This document shows positions 24,537-37,800 of a stretch of 64,000 bases of DNA, piece after piece (the first letter of the stretch is position 1; the number at the start of each line of letters is the position of its first letter). Position numbers and translations under genes: made by a program. Source of the stretch: Mugil cephalus (taxonomy: Eukaryota; Chordata; Actinopteri; Mugiliformes; Mugilidae); assembly GCF_022458985.1 (NCBI RefSeq), contig NC_061772.1, forward strand, positions 7,988,001 through 8,052,000, written 5' to 3'. The notes beneath the pieces were generated by a model. That model did not search any database and had not been told where the DNA came from. It saw only the letters and a list, made by a program, of their open reading frames with translations.

Positions 24537-25822
24537 TTATTTTAGTCTCAGCAGGATTTATGAATGTACAGTTGTGTACAGAGAGGTAGTGGCAGGAATT
24601 TGTCTCAGTCCACTGTCCCTCCACAAGCATCAGACTTGGTCAAATTATTCAGCACAGAAACAACACAAAGTGCAAATCATCACAGTGTAGAAAACCCTTG
24701 ATTGTCAGTTCATCTCATCTTAAGAAATCCCGTCATTCAGCAAAACATTTGAGAAGTCGAGCACATGTTGGTCTACAGGCACGGTGAGGCTTTGCTTACA
24801 CAGTGTACGAAATCCATATACAATTATATGAGATTAAATTAAAAAAGACTTGTTGAGTAATTAACATTGCCTGAAGTTAAGAAGGAAGTAACCCGAGATG
24901 TCTCCAGAGATGAAATTGAGTAAATATTTGCAGTTTGTTCAGTGATATACCTGCTAACAGTCTAGTGGAAAAACACACAGGGATTCAGTTAATTTGACCA
25001 GAGGATGTGGAAGAAATACTGCAACGTCACTTGAATTAGAAGTAGCCTGACAGCAGAATCCAGCTGATTACATACATTATAAACTGACGATATTTTATGA
25101 TATTACGGTTCATCAAATGATAAAAACGATAACATGGTATAAAAGTGGATGTGTACAAACTCCCTTACTTGTTCCCTAAAAAACTAATTTGTTGTGTATA
25201 TTCAGCTATGAATAAATAAAAGGAAAAAAACAAACATCCATGAACAACTTCATGTTTTCAAATTTGATTTTCATTCATTAAAAAGGATAAAAAAAACCTG
25301 TATTATCAGATATGATATGTAAATTAAAAATATTTGATAGGCATAAAGTAATAAGAGATAATAACTTCATATTGTTCGCAAAGGCAGTACTGGTACGCTG
25401 GTTTGCAGTGCATTAGAGAATGTGTTTCAAGTTTACTAATGCTAGACTAATCATTGACAAGCATGTGTCATCCATTAGTTAAGGAAGGAACAAACTGATG
25501 TTGGAAGGTAAGACTTAATCTGTAAAATTAACTAAGAGTATATACATTTCTACTGGATAGGCTAAAACTTCATTCATTAATCAAAGAGGTGCTGGATAAT
25601 ACTGAGTGAGTTCATTTACATGGAAACTACACAGAGAATTATTATTCAGGGGAATGTGTTGAAAGTGAGGCATTTCACAAAAATATCATTCAGATTATCT
25701 CACTTAATATTTACACGGATCGTTCAGTGTAGTATCTACAGAAGCATGCGGCGAGGATCTCCGTATGTTTGGTCCAACAGTGATACGTGTAAAGCAGCTT
25801 TATTTCAGGTGTCAGAGTTTGT
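24537..25822 (-). other. Putative cgnl1 3'UTR with candidate polyadenylation signals
   Basis: The cgnl1 stop codon is at 25825-25823. On the minus strand AATAAA occurs at 25804-25799, only 19 bases past the stop, and again at 24542-24537. The distal one gives a 3'UTR of about 1.3 kb and is more typical of the gene. The proximal one would give an extremely short UTR. Which is used cannot be told from sequence alone. Confidence 0.4.
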
Positions 25823-28800
25823 TTATAAAGTGAAGGTTGACAAGATGTTGTCCTGACTCGCGGAGCGCTTGTATCCCAAAGACGAGCTGAAGTACGTCTC
25901 ACCGTCGGTGCTTATGTCGTCATCGTCGTCATCGTCGTCCAGGTTGTTGAGCAGCGGAGCAGAGGAGCTCTTACGCCTTTGAGAGGAAAAAACAACAGTT
26001 TAATACCAGTGGGATTTTTTTTTCCAACTTTAAAGCATAGCCCTGGTATTACTCATGACAAAAGATGGAAGTTTATTTATTAGTTTACCTAATCTCACTT
26101 CGCAGGGCTTTGAGCTGGCTCTGGAGCTGCTCATTGACCTCCTGCTGCTCGTCCAGTTCTCTCTGCAGCCTCTTCTTGCCGTGCTCCAGTCGGTCGATCT
26201 CCTCCTCAGCTTCATCCATCTGCCTCTTCAGGGCCTTCAGGCGCAGATTCAACTGCAAGGAGAAAACAACACGGCCACGGTTAAAAGGTTTCAACAGTTT
26301 TTCTACATATCTGACAGGCAGATGTGTAAATTGGACTTAATCGCTGCTACATGTTCGACGTACTTGGTCCTTTTGATCTTGCATGGAGTGCTGTTCCTCT
26401 TCAACTTGCATCATCATCTCTTTCACCTTTCTCTCCAGCCTGCGGTTTGCCAGCTGCAGGTTGGCGCGTTCCCTGAAACACAGGCAACATGATGCATCAG
26501 CATGTATAAAATACAGCACATCACTCTAACTGGGGTTCATTTAATAATAGCAACCTAGAGTCTCTGTTGGTTTGATTACCTGGACGATATAGTTCTCAAA
26601 AGTACCTCTTGCGCCTATAAAAGCCCAACTTTGTATCCTAAATCCATCAGTGTCAGAGTATAAACTCTAACTTTCATCTGAAACCTCAGTCATTACCTTG
26701 CTGACATCCCCAACATAATGAAAGTCTTCCATCCCCTTAACCCCAGCACCCCTCATCTCTATTCCCAGCCAGAGCCTTCATCTCACCTTTCCTCTCCCTC
26801 GAGCTTCTCCTCCAGCTCCTGTACGCGATCCTCCAGCTGAGCCACTAGGCCCTCTTTGTTGGACTTCTGGGAGCCCTCTAAATGAGCCACTCTGGTCTTC
26901 AGATCCTTGTTCTAGTGAGGGCAGTTAGAGAGAGGTAATGAGTCACAAATGTAACTTCATGGCATATTCATATCTGTGTGAGGAGAATAAAACCAATGGG
27001 TTTGACAGGAGAAGTGACACAAATGAGAATGAAGATGAATGAAATGAATCTTTGCAGAGTAACTCTGTGTGTAGTTGTTATCCTCTAGACAGGAGAGTGT
27101 GTACCTGTCTCTCCAGAGCCATCTTGTCACACTCCAGGTCCTGTCTGCTAGCCCTCTCCTGCAGGAGTTCATTCCTCATCTGCTCCACCTGTCAAGCCGA
27201 GTCCAGACACTGTCATCGCTACAGTCCCACACAGTCTGACAACAATTATCATCAGACACGGTCTGAGTCTCACTCGCAGCAGAAACTCCTGCAGCACGCA
27301 GTGAGTCAAAATACTAAACAATGGACGAGTTTACGCCGAAAGAGTTGTAGTTAATTGGCGAGCAGGATTTTCTTGCTCGACAGCATTCCACCTTTTGTTG
27401 TGATCGTCATGTCAACTCTCTGTGAACCAAGTTTGTAGTACAAAAGAAATCTGACAGTAGTTTCCGTAAATAATATTTAGCTGGGGGCCCTCAGATAGAA
27501 CAGACAGATAGCATTAGTGTTGATACACTTGAGGTGTGAGATTATACTGTGTCTGTGAATTAAATATGATACCACCACCAACAGCCTGTTAGCTTAGCTA
27601 AGCAAAAAAAAGAAAAAGGAACGACTTCCCTGACCCTGTTCAAGATAACAAAATCCACCCAGCACCTCCTCTCACACATCACATTTCTTCTTCTTTATCT
27701 ATTTTATTTTATCTAGTCTAAGATACGACTGTCCGCACCCATTATATGAAACAGACAGTGAGACAGATTGACTAGTTGAAGTCTCAAGCAGAAGTTTAGT
27801 GCCTGTATTTCCAAACGTACGAGACTATTCCTTTAATGCCGGTGTCATCACACATCAACTCACTGCACACTAGATCTACTCAGAGAGTCCTGAGTGCGGG
27901 AGCAGGACTGTGCAGCGATAGTACAGTTCGAAAGATGAGAGAATGAAAACTAATCGATACGACGGTGATGGTTCATTCTTTGTGAGAGGAGCTTAGAATT
28001 GGTGATATTTTATGCCAATTAGCGGGTGACAGTGGGCTGCTCTGATGAACGATGGCCCCTATAACTGGTGCACCCAGCACAGTGCTTGAGGGAGCTGAAT
28101 CAGCAGACTGGAACATACAGCGAAACTAATCTGCTTTGTGAGAGACGGCAGGAGAGGAGAGGGGAGATTACTCTCATTTAGACAGGAGAGGAGCACCTGG
28201 TGCCAGGAGAGACGCAGGTGTTCTTCCTGCTGCCTCCGCTGCAACCCCACCACCCCTCCACCCCTCCACCCCATAGCCATACATTCGCCCTCTCCTCCCC
28301 GCAGATATTAGAGCGCGCACATCAGCACATACCCCCGTGCACGCGCGTGCACACGCACAGACACACACCGCCAGCACTCAGCCTACTCGACTCTTGCCGC
28401 ACAAAGCCAGAGTGTTTCCTTGACAACCGACCTCAGCCTCATGCTGAACCAATGCCACTTTGTCACAATGCCACTCTTTTCTCTCTGCCAGGAATTTTTT
28501 TAAAGGGAGATTTAAATACTCTTCGGAACCAGTCTGAGGCTCTCTTGATGTCATGCTACACACTTCACTTAAAATTTTGGTCACGACTTTTAAATGTGCG
28601 TCAGCTCCAGCAAACTGAACCAAAGCCAAATCTTACGAGCCTATCTTTGGATCTCATAGCCAGGGAGCGAGTACAAGCTCAACAGAGCAGCATTCTTTCA
28701 AAAACTCCCGAATCAACATCCTCCCTCTCATTAGTAATACCTCTCCCATGAACAAACAGTCCTAAAAGCACACGTACTTTATCTAAATCTTACTTCACAG

Positions 28801-31800
28801 TGCCTCCGTCAGCAGCTTTATCATGGAGGAAGGAAAACTGGAGTGTTTGCTTACAAGAACATAAAAACTGACTTCTAGCACAAGAATGAGATTTGTTTTC
28901 AAGCTGAAAGCACTGAGTGTAATTTCCAAGTGAACCCCACAACCTGAAAACTTGAGACATTTGGCATGGTGCATATTTTGGCTCGGGCGGTGAATTAAGA
29001 AGGGTCTTTTGTGACTGATGCATGAAAATTGGATAGATGTTCCGAGGCCGTGCTGGCAGGCTGCCAGTCTGAACGATTATGTAAGATCATCTTACGAAGC
29101 AATAACCTGCCCACTTTACCCAAACCACAAATAAACTGAGATTTTTACAGTGTGGCTATCAATCATCTAATTGTGCAAAGACACGGACTACTGAAGAAAG
29201 CATTTGACACGTGGATGTCACATGTCCCTTTCACTTAGAGATTAGTGGCTGCGGTCATGATGTTAGAGGTGGAAGACAAAGCAACGTGAGATCTGGATAT
29301 CATTTACAGATAGAGATGGAACAGAGACATGTCTGTGTGAGCGTGGGTGACAGTGGGTCACTGCCACAGGTGAACACTGATAATGAGAATGTGTTGAGCT
29401 TGTGTGTGTGTGTTGTACCTGCTCTCTTCCTCGGTCTATCCTGTTCATCAGCTGGTCTCCACTCTGACGCTCCTCATCAAGATCCAGCTCCAGCTGAGAA
29501 ATCCTTTCCTGCAAAATGAAGCAGTTGAAACCGTACAATCAGTGAGTGTGGAAAATATCTCTCATGAATGCTAAATCAAATGCAACCAGGGAGAAGTTAT
29601 CAGATCAAGTATTTACATGGTTGTAGGTGAACAGTTTGCTATAGAACAGATTATCAAAGGTTTACACAACCCTTCTCAGTCAGATTCCTTTTGATCTGGT
29701 CAGTCTGACAATTATTCTGATTATTAGTGGAATACAAAGTGTCTAAGTCAACGCAGAACTAAATGCTGCAGCACTTGATATTAGTTAGTCAGTTGACTAA
29801 CTAATGACTAAGACTTCATAAGTGGCTTTACTTGACATTATTACATACTCTACCTCCATGAGTTTGATGTGTCTGGCTTTGTCGTCTTTAGCATGAGAGT
29901 TTTTCTCAGCCTCCGCCTCCAGATCTTGAACCTTTTGGTCCAGGGTCTTCTCCCTGAGCACAGCCTCGTCTCGTTCCCTCTGACACTGTCGCAGATCCTC
30001 CTCCCGGTTCGACAACTAAAGCCAAACATAATCGTTTACTTCAATACAAGAAAAATTACCAGACGATGACAATGCTTACTGCCAGCGCATTTCACATGTT
30101 TTCATAGAAAATGTTTTGTTTTTCTGGTCCCTGAACAGTGAAATTGGATCTGGTGCAGCTAGAAGAAGCAAAGCCCCCCTATAGCTGCAAAACTGCCGTC
30201 CCTTCTTAATGTTAAGACGATGGAGATAGTGCTGAAACATTAGATATTACAGCATGCAAATACTTAAGTTTTGGTTTTATTTCAGCCACTTCTTAGTTTG
30301 ATCTCTGCATGTTTGGAAATGTGTTCATGTACTAAATCTAGAGAGTGATCGAGGGAAAACTAGAAGGATGTGTGCAGCCTACACTTGTACCATTAGTGAT
30401 GATCTGGCAAAGTCCACATGGGTGGAGAGTGACAGGACATTAGAGCAGCTGGAAAAGTGAACTCAGTGGGACAGTCAAGAGCGTTTAGTTTCTCAGGAGA
30501 GCTGGAGGAGGATGTGAAACAGCCAGCGCAGCTTTCACAACAATGATATCACGCCACTGACATCCTCCTCTTCCTGTGCACCAGCTGGACAAAGATACAT
30601 GGATGCAGACAGAGAAAGAGGAAGAATCTGGACACTGACCTTGTCCTGACATATAAATTTGACTTTCAAGCACATAACACTCATCTACAGATGGAAGCCT
30701 GTAGCAGGTACATTCAGACCAGTAAATCTGTAAAAATGAGTATTGTGAAGTAAAGTCTGACTCTAATGACTACAGGCTCCAGATGGGACGGTTCCTCCCA
30801 GAAAAGGATTGGTTCAATTATGTTTTTTCTCCTTGAAAGGAAGTCTCTTAAACTTAAAATCAAAGCGGAGCCTGCCAAGTCTCTGTTAAAAAGCACCCAA
30901 TGACGATTACTAACAGGCGCACTGTTACACTTGTTTACAGGATGAGAGTTATACTGCATCAGGTCTAAAAAAACATGTTTCATGCATTTCCTACCTAGTA
31001 AAACATTAGGACATATCCTTTTTATGTTTTTATGTATTAACATTTGCAGTGTTTACAGTTATCTTTTTCTCTTCCGTTTATAGCACATTAGCTCTGACAA
31101 CTTTTTGTGTAGTCAGCAGAAATGCGCATCACAACTCCCTTTGAGTGCATAATAGTAGAACGCACAAGATCAACAACACAGTGTGTTCCACTGAGTATCA
31201 AATATTCTTTACATAGTTTTTGTGTCTCTTTCTTTTACATAGCCACTTCTACTTTCAATACAGGGCATACAGTTTAACCAGTTTTGTCAGGTTTGGAAAA
31301 CTATACCACTGCTAAAAATATATTTGGTATTTGCACATCCTCTCTCACAATGTCTTTTCTGCTTTCACTCGACCATAAAACTCTTTCTGTGAGGTCCAAA
31401 TAAAGACTATAACTGCCTCACCTACTTAAATAAATATTTGATGTATGAATAAAAGTAACATAAGCCATTCTGTACATTCCACACTGCTGACAAGAATCAA
31501 TAACTTGACTGAAAACAATGCAGAGGAGTCACTCATAAAGTTTCATTATAATGACGTTTTGTTTTTTCCCACACATCAGAGGATTGCGAAGGATGTTTCC
31601 TTTTTTTAATTAACACTGAGCATAAACATTAAATTAAATAAAGAACAGAGGTTTTCTATGACTCAACTTGGCAAAATCCCTTCACTTTAATACCGTGGTT
31701 TAGGTCTGAAAGGGCAGCAAGGACCACAAATACCTAAGTGATGACATAGCTGTCTGAAAAGGGAGGTAAGTCAGTGTAAGGGCTCAAACTAGTTGAGCCA

Positions 31801-34800
31801 GAACAATGGTTCATCATCTGCTTGAGACGCCTCAGTCCTGACTAACGATGGCCTCGGCCTGACCGCTCTCACCCTCAAAGTGTCAGCACTGAAATCTGTG
31901 TCCCTTCTCTGAATGACATTACATTCCATTACAAGAAGCTGCCGTAGTCCACTTTACCTGCTCTTGCAGGGTTTTGGTAGTCAGCAGGCACTTTGTCAGC
32001 TCCTGTCCTCGCTCGCTCAGAAGCCTCTGCAGCTCTGTCAGCTCCCGACGGTTCTTCTCCTTATAAATATCAATCTGCTCCTGCAGCTCCAGAGTGGACG
32101 ACTGGGATGCTTCTACAATATCATTCATCTACAGTGAGAGAGAAAAGAGAGACGGTGAGGAAAGTAGACAGCTGTAATGTTGATGACGGTGAGATTTGGT
32201 CGATCTGCTTCAGAGCTGAACCTGAATTATTTCTTTTTTCGTGAACATCTTTTTCTTATAAGGACCTAAAACTTCCACAGACTCGCCGCCTGTCAAACTG
32301 AATGATCTCTGGCATTCTTTGAATAATCTCCAGAGCCAGACCCAGACCTCAGATCCAAACTGAGGTCAACTGTGAGAGCTCCATCATGTGGTTATTACTG
32401 GAGTGGACGCTGCTGTATTGGAGACTCAAGGAAACTCACCTCCTTCTGAAGTTTCTCCACTGTACGGTCCAGCAGCCTCCTCTCATCCTCTATGTTGTTC
32501 TTCATGTTCTTGAACTGCTCCTTCTGACTCTTCTCCTCTTGTAACCTCTCCTCCAACTCCTTGTGCTCAATGCTCAGTTTGGTCAAGTTCCTCTGTAAGA
32601 GGACAGAGTCATGAAGGTTTCAAGCTGTGCATTTCTCTTCATGCAACAACAACAGATTGTCTCTAATCTTACCTGCACATCCTCCAGACGGATGGTCAAC
32701 GCCCTGTTGGCACGTTCCATCTCCTCTTCTTGCTCCTTGATTTCCCCCAAAGACTCTTCCAATTGCTTTTTCTCCCTCTGTTGGCATAGGACACAGGTAC
32801 TGTACTGTAGGAGTAAACTAAAACAACACCAGTTGCTCTTTATTCATCGTGCCCCCTCACCTCCAGTCGGCCAACCCTATCCCCAAGCCTGCTCTCCTGT
32901 AGCTTCGCGTCATCAATGATTCGGTTGAGTTTGGCCACCTCATTTTCCAGCTCCTGCGCCCGCCTGCGCAGTCGTTCAGCTTCTTGGGTCAACCGTCCTG
33001 CTTGGCCCTCTGCTGCACCCTTGGCTGCCTCCACTTCAGCCTTCTCTTGGGCCACTGCTGCGCTGCTCTGCAGACCAGAACAAGACATGAGACCTCGGTT
33101 CAAAGGAAGCTTGAGTCTGTGACACCCACTCAGAAAGTGGAACAGTGATGCATGATGAACATTTGAGACTATATCAAATACCTCGTACAACAAAAGCTAT
33201 TTGTAGTGCTTAGTTTCTCACTGAACTTCTGTTGCTGCAGAGACAAGGGATAACAATACCTTCCTGTAATTCTGTCACACTTTCCAATAAGCCACAATTG
33301 AGAGCAACTAAATCTGAGCTTTCATTAGCATCTGCTGACTGAGGACCACTAAAAGCCAGAAATCTGACCAGGGAGTTCTGATCTACTTATACTGCACCAT
33401 GGCCATTACCTACAGGGAAATGTGTTTTTTTTGTTTGTTTTTTTATAAAGTAATTGTCCCAAAAACTTATGAATGAAATGTGTGAATTAACTACGCAAAA
33501 TACATTTCTTTGCGGAGACAGAGACAAGGAAAACTGACAAGACACACGACTCACTACAACAGATAACAGGTTTCAGTTCCGATTACACATTTCAAATGAA
33601 TTACAACATCAGCACGCAAAAGGCTCACAAAAGTTTGTTTGAATACAACATTGTTTTAGCACGGAGCTGGAATGTTAGGAAACAGGTTTGACAATGCGCT
33701 GTTTATCTTAGTGCAGTACAGGTATGCCTAAATGTACACCAGCCGTGGACACACAAATGCACAACAAGTCTGAAAAATTGAGTATTGGTTTCACTATATA
33801 TAAGAGCTGTAAGAGCTGAAATAGTAAATGAAATAAACGCCCAAGGAGTTAAACAAAACACCAAACGATTCGATGTGTTCTCCCTGTGTCCAAATACGTC
33901 ATAGCACGTGAGTGCGTGAGTACATTAAAGAATGCAAGCACACACACCCTCCTGCCTTTAAGAGTCACCTGACTGAGTCGTAAAGCAGCAGGTGAAAGGT
34001 GGCGAACGTAAACATGGCATCACAACAGTGCAAAAAAAAATTTGCAGGCTGAAAAAAAAAATCACTCCACAGACACATTTGTGATGAATGTCATGATAAT
34101 CGGAATCCTAAAATAGGTTGTTTGTACCAAAAGTAAAAAGGAAATGAGTTATATCAGAAATATCTCTGATGATATTTCAACTGAAACAGAAAACGAAAAG
34201 AATTTGAAGTATGTGAAGGTGCATCCTTAATTAATGTTAGAATCTAAAGTCTACTCAGCGCTTAATTTCCCTATATGACTAATGTTTGTTGGCTCGTCTT
34301 GTCGCCATTGTGCGTGTGCGTTTTTAAAGGTGATGGGTTCCTCCCTGCTCCTGCGCTGAAAGGCCAGTCAGACCTGTTTCCCCTGTCACCACAGAGCTAC
34401 CCTGATCGCTCCCTCACTGGGTCATTTATTTGGTCAAGGGAAGTTTAAATGCTCAAGGCCAGTCAAAAGAAAGGAGAATCGATGTTTGACAACAATTAGT
34501 AGTTCAATCACTGCCTGAAATAATCACAGATGTTATGGAAAATGTGGTTAACTAAAAACGAGAAGCATCCTTCATAATGCAGAGAAAAATCCTAAAAAGT
34601 ATTCAAAAAAAAAATTAATGTTACACTGTCAGTTTATGACAGGACTTCTGGCAGAACGTCTGTATTCATTTAAATAATGCATCAGCTTTTTAGCTTTGGA
34701 TGTTTGGACGTCTTGTGTCATCTTCTGTTACAAACTATTCTTGTGATACTTTAAAGATGATCTCTGATGGTGTTGGTTGACAAGTCAGTTACACATGACT

Positions 34801-37800
34801 GGGATTCAACCTGAAATTATCTGTATGTACATCAGGTGTTGACGCGGATGTCATTTTCTAAGAGGTGTGAGAAATGTCTTGGTATTGGTTATTCTGTGAC
34901 TGTGTTGAGTATAGAAACCTAGGTCGAGTGTAGGACGTAGGTCTGGAACTCATCTCTCTCCACAATAATAAAACATTGATAGTCTGTGTCAGGACTGTGT
35001 CTGTGCTCCATTTTAACAACATACTGCACGCAGCAAGTCCGACCCCAACACTTCTCTGCCTGTCCCACTTCCCACACTGGGTCACATGTGTTAAAAACAA
35101 GCGCGATGCCAGAGAGCAGAAAGAGAGACCCCGCTGTAGTCTGTGAGAAGAAGCAGGAGGGGATGCACCGACTTTAGAAAATGAATTGTGAGTGATTCTA
35201 ACAAAGCTGCATCATGACCTGACACATTTAACACAGGTCAAATTTTTCGACTTGTGTTAATAACAGAGAAAGAGAAAGACATCAATGTAAAATTCAGTTT
35301 GTTTTAAGTTAAGTTAATTATTCTTTAAGTTTATTAAATCTTTATCAATCACTGAAGGATTGGTTTCTATTAGACAAGGATTTGTTTAATTTGTTTATTT
35401 AATATAACTCTTTATCCCTTCTTTAAACACAATTTTTTACAAAGAGACTGACAATACAAGCTGCCTTCTTTTTTGTCCCGCTACCCTACGCTCAAAGTTT
35501 GAGTTGGGACTTCATGTGTACCCAAACTGTTTATCTAAAGTTGCACATTAACTAACTTTCAGAGGTCTTTGAAGCGCGGCACAAATGCTGATGTGAAATC
35601 TCGACGCTGACGCAGAATCTGCATCAAGTCGAACAAAAGAAGACATTTTTCCACAGCTGTTCGTTCCATAGCTTTGAGTGACTTTCACAAAAGAAAGATT
35701 ATTCAGGTACAGTTTTTCAATTTCACAACTGCCCATAACTAAACATTTTCTTGAGCAACAAGTAACCGAGTCTAACTGTGAGTCTGAGAGATCCAGTATG
35801 AGCGGTTTGAAGTACTCGACACCTACATTTGTCTACAATGGGTTGGTGTTTGGTGACATCTTAAAATATTCTGAATTCATGAGAAGGTATAGTGTTTTCC
35901 ACACTGATACATTTGCACAGCAACAGCTGCTGACACTCCCCCATTCCTGATGTTGCTCTGCATGGGTTTTGGCTCCCTTCTATATTTTTTAAGGCAAATG
36001 TAATGTTTTCAGAAAAACTCAAGAAAATGTTTAAGTTTAAATTTAAGCCAATTACTTCTGACCATGTGTTGTTTGTACTTTCATTTAAATACAATATTAA
36101 TTTACAGGTCAATGACTGATAATATCTTGGTGCCCTTCTCAAAATTCATTTAATATTTCAATTCTGATTGTCAAAAATTCACCACCTAACAAGTAAATTC
36201 ATAAACTCCTTCTATGGTCGACTCCAGTCTCAGTTTTCATGGAGGTGTCCTCTTCCTGTTCTTAGTTAACTTCACAGCTTCAGACAGAACAAACAACTCA
36301 ACTAAAATATTCACAGCAGGTTAAAATGTGCTTTCGCACTCCTACACACCTGCCAGCACGCACAGCATCCAAAGGTATTTTGTGTTTTGTAACCTGTCAC
36401 CATCTTACTTAGATGGCGGAAGATGTAAGTTACCAATCCAGTTTTTTCTTTTTTTTTTTGACAGCTGGAGGAATGCAGTTTTTTTTCATACATATAAATG
36501 CCTTCAATAAAAGACAGTTACGTATTCACATACATTAATAAAATCAAACTTTCTAAGTTCATGCAGTGCCGATGTAATCTCATGGAAGACATCCGATTAC
36601 CTGACCTTAAATCTCAAACCAGGAAGAGGTATTTAAAAACTCATTTAGCAGCGGAGAGGCCTCTTAGAGCACAACGTATGCGTTACAAATACAACAGCCT
36701 TCCTCATTGACAAAAAGCTGTGCAGATACCTAAGGTTAATTTCAACACAAGGCCTGTCACGGCATGAAAGGAAGGATTGAAGTAGAAATTAAAACGTGAC
36801 AGCTGAGAAGCTTTGGCATCCCTTTGGTCAAAAGAGTAACCAGATCTCGTCTTGTCCTCAGAGAAATGGAACCATGTGCAAAGCCAAACTACACATTCAC
36901 AGGGGTGCGATAGAATTACAGACACCAGGAGAATTTCTAGACAGTTCGTCTAGGAGGAATCGATGTTGCCGATTAAAAAAATAAACAGCGCAATCAAGAC
37001 AAGTTATCTATAATCAAAATCCTCCTCCTGATTTGGCTGTAGACAACGTACTGATTTGCACTCATCGCATAAAGAGGTCTTTCTGAAAGAGCACACCGAG
37101 CTGGCTGGATTATTTGGGAGGTATCCTGGGATTTAATTGACCACTGATTTCATGATCAGCAAAAAAAATCCACTCTCTGGATTTATACTGTGTAAAACTG
37201 GATCACACATTGAGAGCCAGGCATTGTAGCGTAAAAACACCCTTTAAAAATAATTACACAACTCCCTCTCATCTTACAGAGCATTTATCAAATTTGAGAA
37301 TGTTAGTTGAGTGTGACTCGGACTGACTTACAAGCCCTGTGGTGCCAACTAAACCAGGCACCACCATCACTGGCTGCCAAAGTGGAAAGAAAAATAAAGA
37401 GGAGGAACCTGCATGTTCCAGTGTCCGGGCCAAAGGCCAGAGAAGTGAAGCTCTGAATAAACCGCCACTGAGAAACAAAACACCGAACACACACATCCCA
37501 CACAATGGTTCAACTAACTAGCAGCGCAAATGTCAAGATTTCAGCCCACAAACCACCTTACTATCGCATCTAAATTTATGTAAGCTGGCATAAAGACAAA
37601 TTACAAGTAGAAGGCAGAGCATGATAACACTGTGAAATAATAAAAATGTGACCCATCAGTGAAATGAACAATCTTCTACTTTTCACAAGAACACACCTTT
37701 AAAAACACTGCTTGACGAATGTAAACTCTTGGATTACAACCACTAGTCTCAGATGTTCTTGGTCGTCTCAACAGGACGTGTGTTTAACTTAACTCCTCCA

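Noticed and set aside
28200..28751. 183-codon plus-strand open frame
   Set aside because: It lies inside a cgnl1 intron, has low-complexity His/Pro-rich and otherwise family-less sequence, and lacks splice or promoter support.
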